The translations under genes and the position numbers were made by a program. From contig NC_088962.1 in NCBI RefSeq assembly GCF_010111755.1, positions 1,408,501 to 1,472,500 on the forward strand: DNA of 64,000 nt, written 5' to 3'. The notes under the pieces were generated by a model that searched no databases, was not told the origin of the DNA, and saw nothing but the letters and a program-made list of their open reading frames with translations. Below, piece after piece: positions 61,295 to 64,000 of the stretch (positions are counted from its first letter, which is position 1; each line of letters begins with the position of its first letter). The stretch is from Nakaseomyces glabratus (lineage: Eukaryota; Ascomycota; Saccharomycetes; Saccharomycetales; Saccharomycetaceae).

Positions 61295-61734
61295 ATAATC
61301 TCTTCTTTGGTAGGTTTATTATGTTAGTGAATAGGTTCATTAGAGCTTGATTTTGCAATAAAGAGGGCAATTGTATATAGGGAAAAACACTTCATCAGGT
61401 CTATTATATTGCATTGTTATGTAAACTTAAATGATTCTATATACTTTTACCTGATACTACACAATCTCTTGAAATTTGGTTTGCAGTCATCTTAAAAGTT
61501 TAAGATTTGGTAGTAAAATATGTAATTGAAAGACAAGCAAAACTAAAGAGTTATTACTCACATAAGCATCATCAGTATTTTCTATTGAATCGGACTTCAA
61601 AATGTTACGTACTAAACATACTCTCTAGCAATGATAAATGAAAAAATCTACCTATATATATAAATGTCTTTTTAGCAAATAAGAAAACAAAATGTAATTG
61701 TAATTCGCAACTTCAGTGCAAGTTGCTAAATAAA
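61295..61734. other. Adhesin 2-transporter convergent spacer
   Basis: A 440-bp AT-rich 3' region shared by adhesin 2 and the permease on the opposite strand. No gene or clear motif seen. Confidence 0.5.
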
Positions 61735-63480
61735 TCATATTTCTGCAACTCCGTCCTTTGTGCTACCCTTTTCAGTTCCTTCCTCAACATATGCACGTGA
61801 TATCTCACTATCCGACTCAGTTGGTTGCTCTTCTTTCATGACCACATTAGCGGTTGGAATGAAGTATTCTTGTCTTTCAACCTCTGTCAATTCACTGTAA
61901 GGAACCATACCCTTTTTAATGGCGGTTTTTTCATCAAAGGCACCATAATAGTCCTTGTCATCCTGTAGAACGTTAATTTTGAAGGGGAATATAATACACA
62001 AAATCCAGTACAAGCAAAATGACATAACAAACGCGAAAAAGGAGTCACCATAATAAAAATTGACTATACCTCTATTGTTAAAAGCATTATGATTGACTTG
62101 CCATGCAATTCCCGGCAGGCCTGGTGCCATAGGCACAATCATCGCAATAAACGCTCTCCAGTTGAAACCCTTTGTAAAATAATACTCACCTTTTAAAATA
62201 AAAGCCTGTGATGCTGAATAGTTTCGTTTCCTGATAATGAAGTTATCACAAATCATAACAGCCAGTATAGGCACCATGACAACACCGAAAGAACTCATAA
62301 CTGTTAAAAAGGTAGAGGAGGAATTATAAAAGTTCCAAGGTTGAACAGCAACCGATACAATAGCAGTAAAAAAAGCACCTCTCTTAATATTGACGTATTT
62401 GGGTAATAAACCAGCTAGATCCATACCGCTTGCAAATCCAGCATTAGAGATGGTATAAGCAATTTGAGATAATGCAAAGAAAACACCGCAAAAAAACGAG
62501 GCTGCTCTAGCTGCAGGATGGTAGCCGTGATTTAACCAATAATTACAGATTTCTGTTGGCATCCACATGGACTCACCATACAATTCTTGTGTAGTAGAAG
62601 CACCAATAACACCATATGCTGGAACTAGGTTTGGGGGAATCATTAAACCAACAATAGTTCCAAGATAAATTCCTTTTAAAGATGAACCAAATCTGGAATA
62701 GTCACTTTGGTTTACAGCACCAGGTGAAACAGCGCCAAACCAATATGATATCATGTAGACCCATGCCCAAGCCCTATCAGAACCACTAACCGTTGTTTTT
62801 TGGGTGTGAAATAATGAACCAGCACCCCCATTTGCATGACACAGATATATGATTATCCCCAGCATTGAGAAACATGTCCCGGCACAAGCAATTATTAATA
62901 TCCTATTAATTTGATATGGTTTCATTAGATAGCATAAAGCACAAACAATATGGAAAATAACGAAGCCGATCAATTCTTTGGTGGTCATAGCAACATGCGG
63001 AGATAAAGTATTTTTTAATTCTAGATAGTGGTGTGACCATGAATTTAATATCAGGTTAATACATAACCCTCCTAACCACGCGTTTGAGCCATAGTTCACA
63101 ATACTTAATAAAACTCTAATAATAACACCAAAAGCAGATCCATAGATACCGAAGGTAAATCTTTGAGAAAGAGTATAGCCAACTTTCCAGTCCCAACCTG
63201 GATAACAGTTGGCCAGTGAGTAAACAATTGTTAGAGCATTCCCCAGAATAAATGTTGCGATAGTCTCTGGATAACTTAGCCCAACTGTCAATGCTGCTGT
63301 AGCGCCCATCCATGTACCTACTGTAAAGGCAATTGTACCCCAGTAGGCAAAGTTAGACCAGAACCCCCATGTTTGGTGGCTTTTAGGGATTGGTACCAAG
63401 TCTGGATTTTTTAAGAAACTTAAAGTTTGTCTTTCTTCCACAGGGACTTCCAAATACTTGAGAAACTTAAATCCTCTCAT
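61735..63480 (-). CDS. THI7: Thiamine-permease-like NCS1 transporter (Thi7/Nrt1 family)
   Basis: A proton-coupled plasma-membrane permease of the NCS1 family. The 581-residue protein follows S. cerevisiae Thi7 (598) along its whole length. Family blocks include QTWGFWSNFAYWGTIAFTVG, GLSYPETIATFILG, YDWKVG-type WDWKVGYTLSQRF, FGIYGSAFGVIIRVL, SIVNYGSNAWLGGLCINLIL, AWAWVYMISYWFGAVSPGAV, NQSDYSRFGSSLKG, FASGMDLAGLLPKY and PWNFYNSSSTFLTVMSSFGV. About 12 hydrophobic helices are visible, followed by a cytosolic acidic tail with DDKDYYGAF. THI7, THI72 and NRT1 are close relatives in S. cerevisiae and transport thiamine or nicotinamide riboside, so the substrate is likely thiamine but not proven. Relatives Fur4, Dal4 and Fui1 fit less well. 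Confidence 0.87.
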   Translation of the reverse strand: MRGFKFLKYLEVPVEERQTLSFLKNPDLVPIPKSHQTWGFWSNFAYWGTIAFTVGTWMGATAALTVGLSYPETIATFILGNALTIVYSLANCYPGWDWKVGYTLSQRFTFGIYGSAFGVIIRVLLSIVNYGSNAWLGGLCINLILNSWSHHYLELKNTLSPHVAMTTKELIGFVIFHIVCALCYLMKPYQINRILIIACAGTCFSMLGIIIYLCHANGGAGSLFHTQKTTVSGSDRAWAWVYMISYWFGAVSPGAVNQSDYSRFGSSLKGIYLGTIVGLMIPPNLVPAYGVIGASTTQELYGESMWMPTEICNYWLNHGYHPAARAASFFCGVFFALSQIAYTISNAGFASGMDLAGLLPKYVNIKRGAFFTAIVSVAVQPWNFYNSSSTFLTVMSSFGVVMVPILAVMICDNFIIRKRNYSASQAFILKGEYYFTKGFNWRAFIAMIVPMAPGLPGIAWQVNHNAFNNRGIVNFYYGDSFFAFVMSFCLYWILCIIFPFKINVLQDDKDYYGAFDEKTAIKKGMVPYSELTEVERQEYFIPTANVVMKEEQPTESDSEISRAYVEEGTEKGSTKDGVAEI

Positions 63481-64000
63481 TATCGGTACGTCTTTATTCA
63501 GTTGAGATTTATATTAAATCTAAACAGTCAAAATAAATTTATTTTGCATATAGAAGTAAATGAATTAAATTTAAATAAAAATTTAATTAAAAATAAAAAA
63601 AAAAATAGAAAAAAAATTAAAAAATACTTAGGCGTCAAAAATAATTAAATAATAAATCTAAACACGACAGTACAAAAATTCCAGTAAATTTTCTATATAA
63701 TATTGTCAACTAAATTTCAGAACTACTTGTAAAAACATCTGTTATTTATATATTTTTTTTTCCCTGGTTGATAAAAACTGCAAAGCCGTTGTAATGAAAT
63801 TCATGGACGTCGAAACATTTTTTTCTGGTCATGTCATCTTGAATTAACTAGCTCAAATAGTATTTATAAAGCTTTTCTTCATCATATAAAGCCAACATCA
63901 AAGAAAAAAACTGAAAAACAATACACCACAGCTTCCTATATTTAATCAAAATTCCGTCGCTCTCCAAAAACTATGCATTTCCTTGATTTGATTATTCATG
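63481..64000. other. Promoter region of the transporter, cut by window end
   Basis: Very A/T-rich DNA upstream of the leftward permease gene, with a dense A-run at about 63570-63632. No other gene is visible before the window ends. Confidence 0.5.

Overview
The window is budding-yeast nuclear DNA. It has intron-poor genes, long AT-rich intergenic regions and a gene order shared with Saccharomyces cerevisiae. The strongest clue to species is a pair of giant PA14-domain adhesin genes. Their coding tandem repeats carry the SFFIT (300 bp) and SHITT (141 bp) motifs, the hallmark of the megasatellites described in Candida glabrata (Nakaseomyces glabratus). I infer C. glabrata or a very close Nakaseomyces relative; no database search was possible.

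Layout. Positions 1-27004 are housekeeping genes: the 3' part of EPT1, then NDT80 (meiotic transcription factor), RGR1/MED14 (-), LAM6, RFU1 (-), FMP25, BOS1 (-), SIC1, EMP46/47, a divergent secreted subtilase, and NPR2 (-). EPT1-NDT80 are neighbours on S. cerevisiae chromosome VIII, and RGR1-LAM6-RFU1-(gap)-FMP25-BOS1-SIC1-EMP46 follow a chromosome XII block, so two ancestral blocks meet at about 4.3-6.4 kb. Positions 27005-61294 are a cell-wall adhesin locus with two tandem paralogues, each behind about 4 kb of non-coding DNA. Adhesin 1 (30977-44540) has an 8-unit SFFIT array and a 65-unit SHITT array, but is split by a +1 frameshift, a triple homopolymer deletion and an in-frame TAA. Adhesin 2 (48683-61294) is one intact 4203-codon frame with 36 units of 297 bp. 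A degraded, unidentified gene relic lies between them (47021-47785). The window ends with a thiamine-permease-like NCS1 transporter (-) and its promoter.

The left-hand genes work in separate processes: phospholipid synthesis, Mediator, sterol transport, ubiquitin balance, complex III assembly, ER-Golgi traffic, the cell cycle and TORC1 nitrogen signalling. BOS1 and EMP46/47 both serve ER-Golgi transport. The two adhesins form a locus on which repeat expansion, array homogenisation and possible pseudogenisation can all be read directly. No tRNA, rRNA, transposon, CRISPR array, centromere or telomere repeat was recognised.
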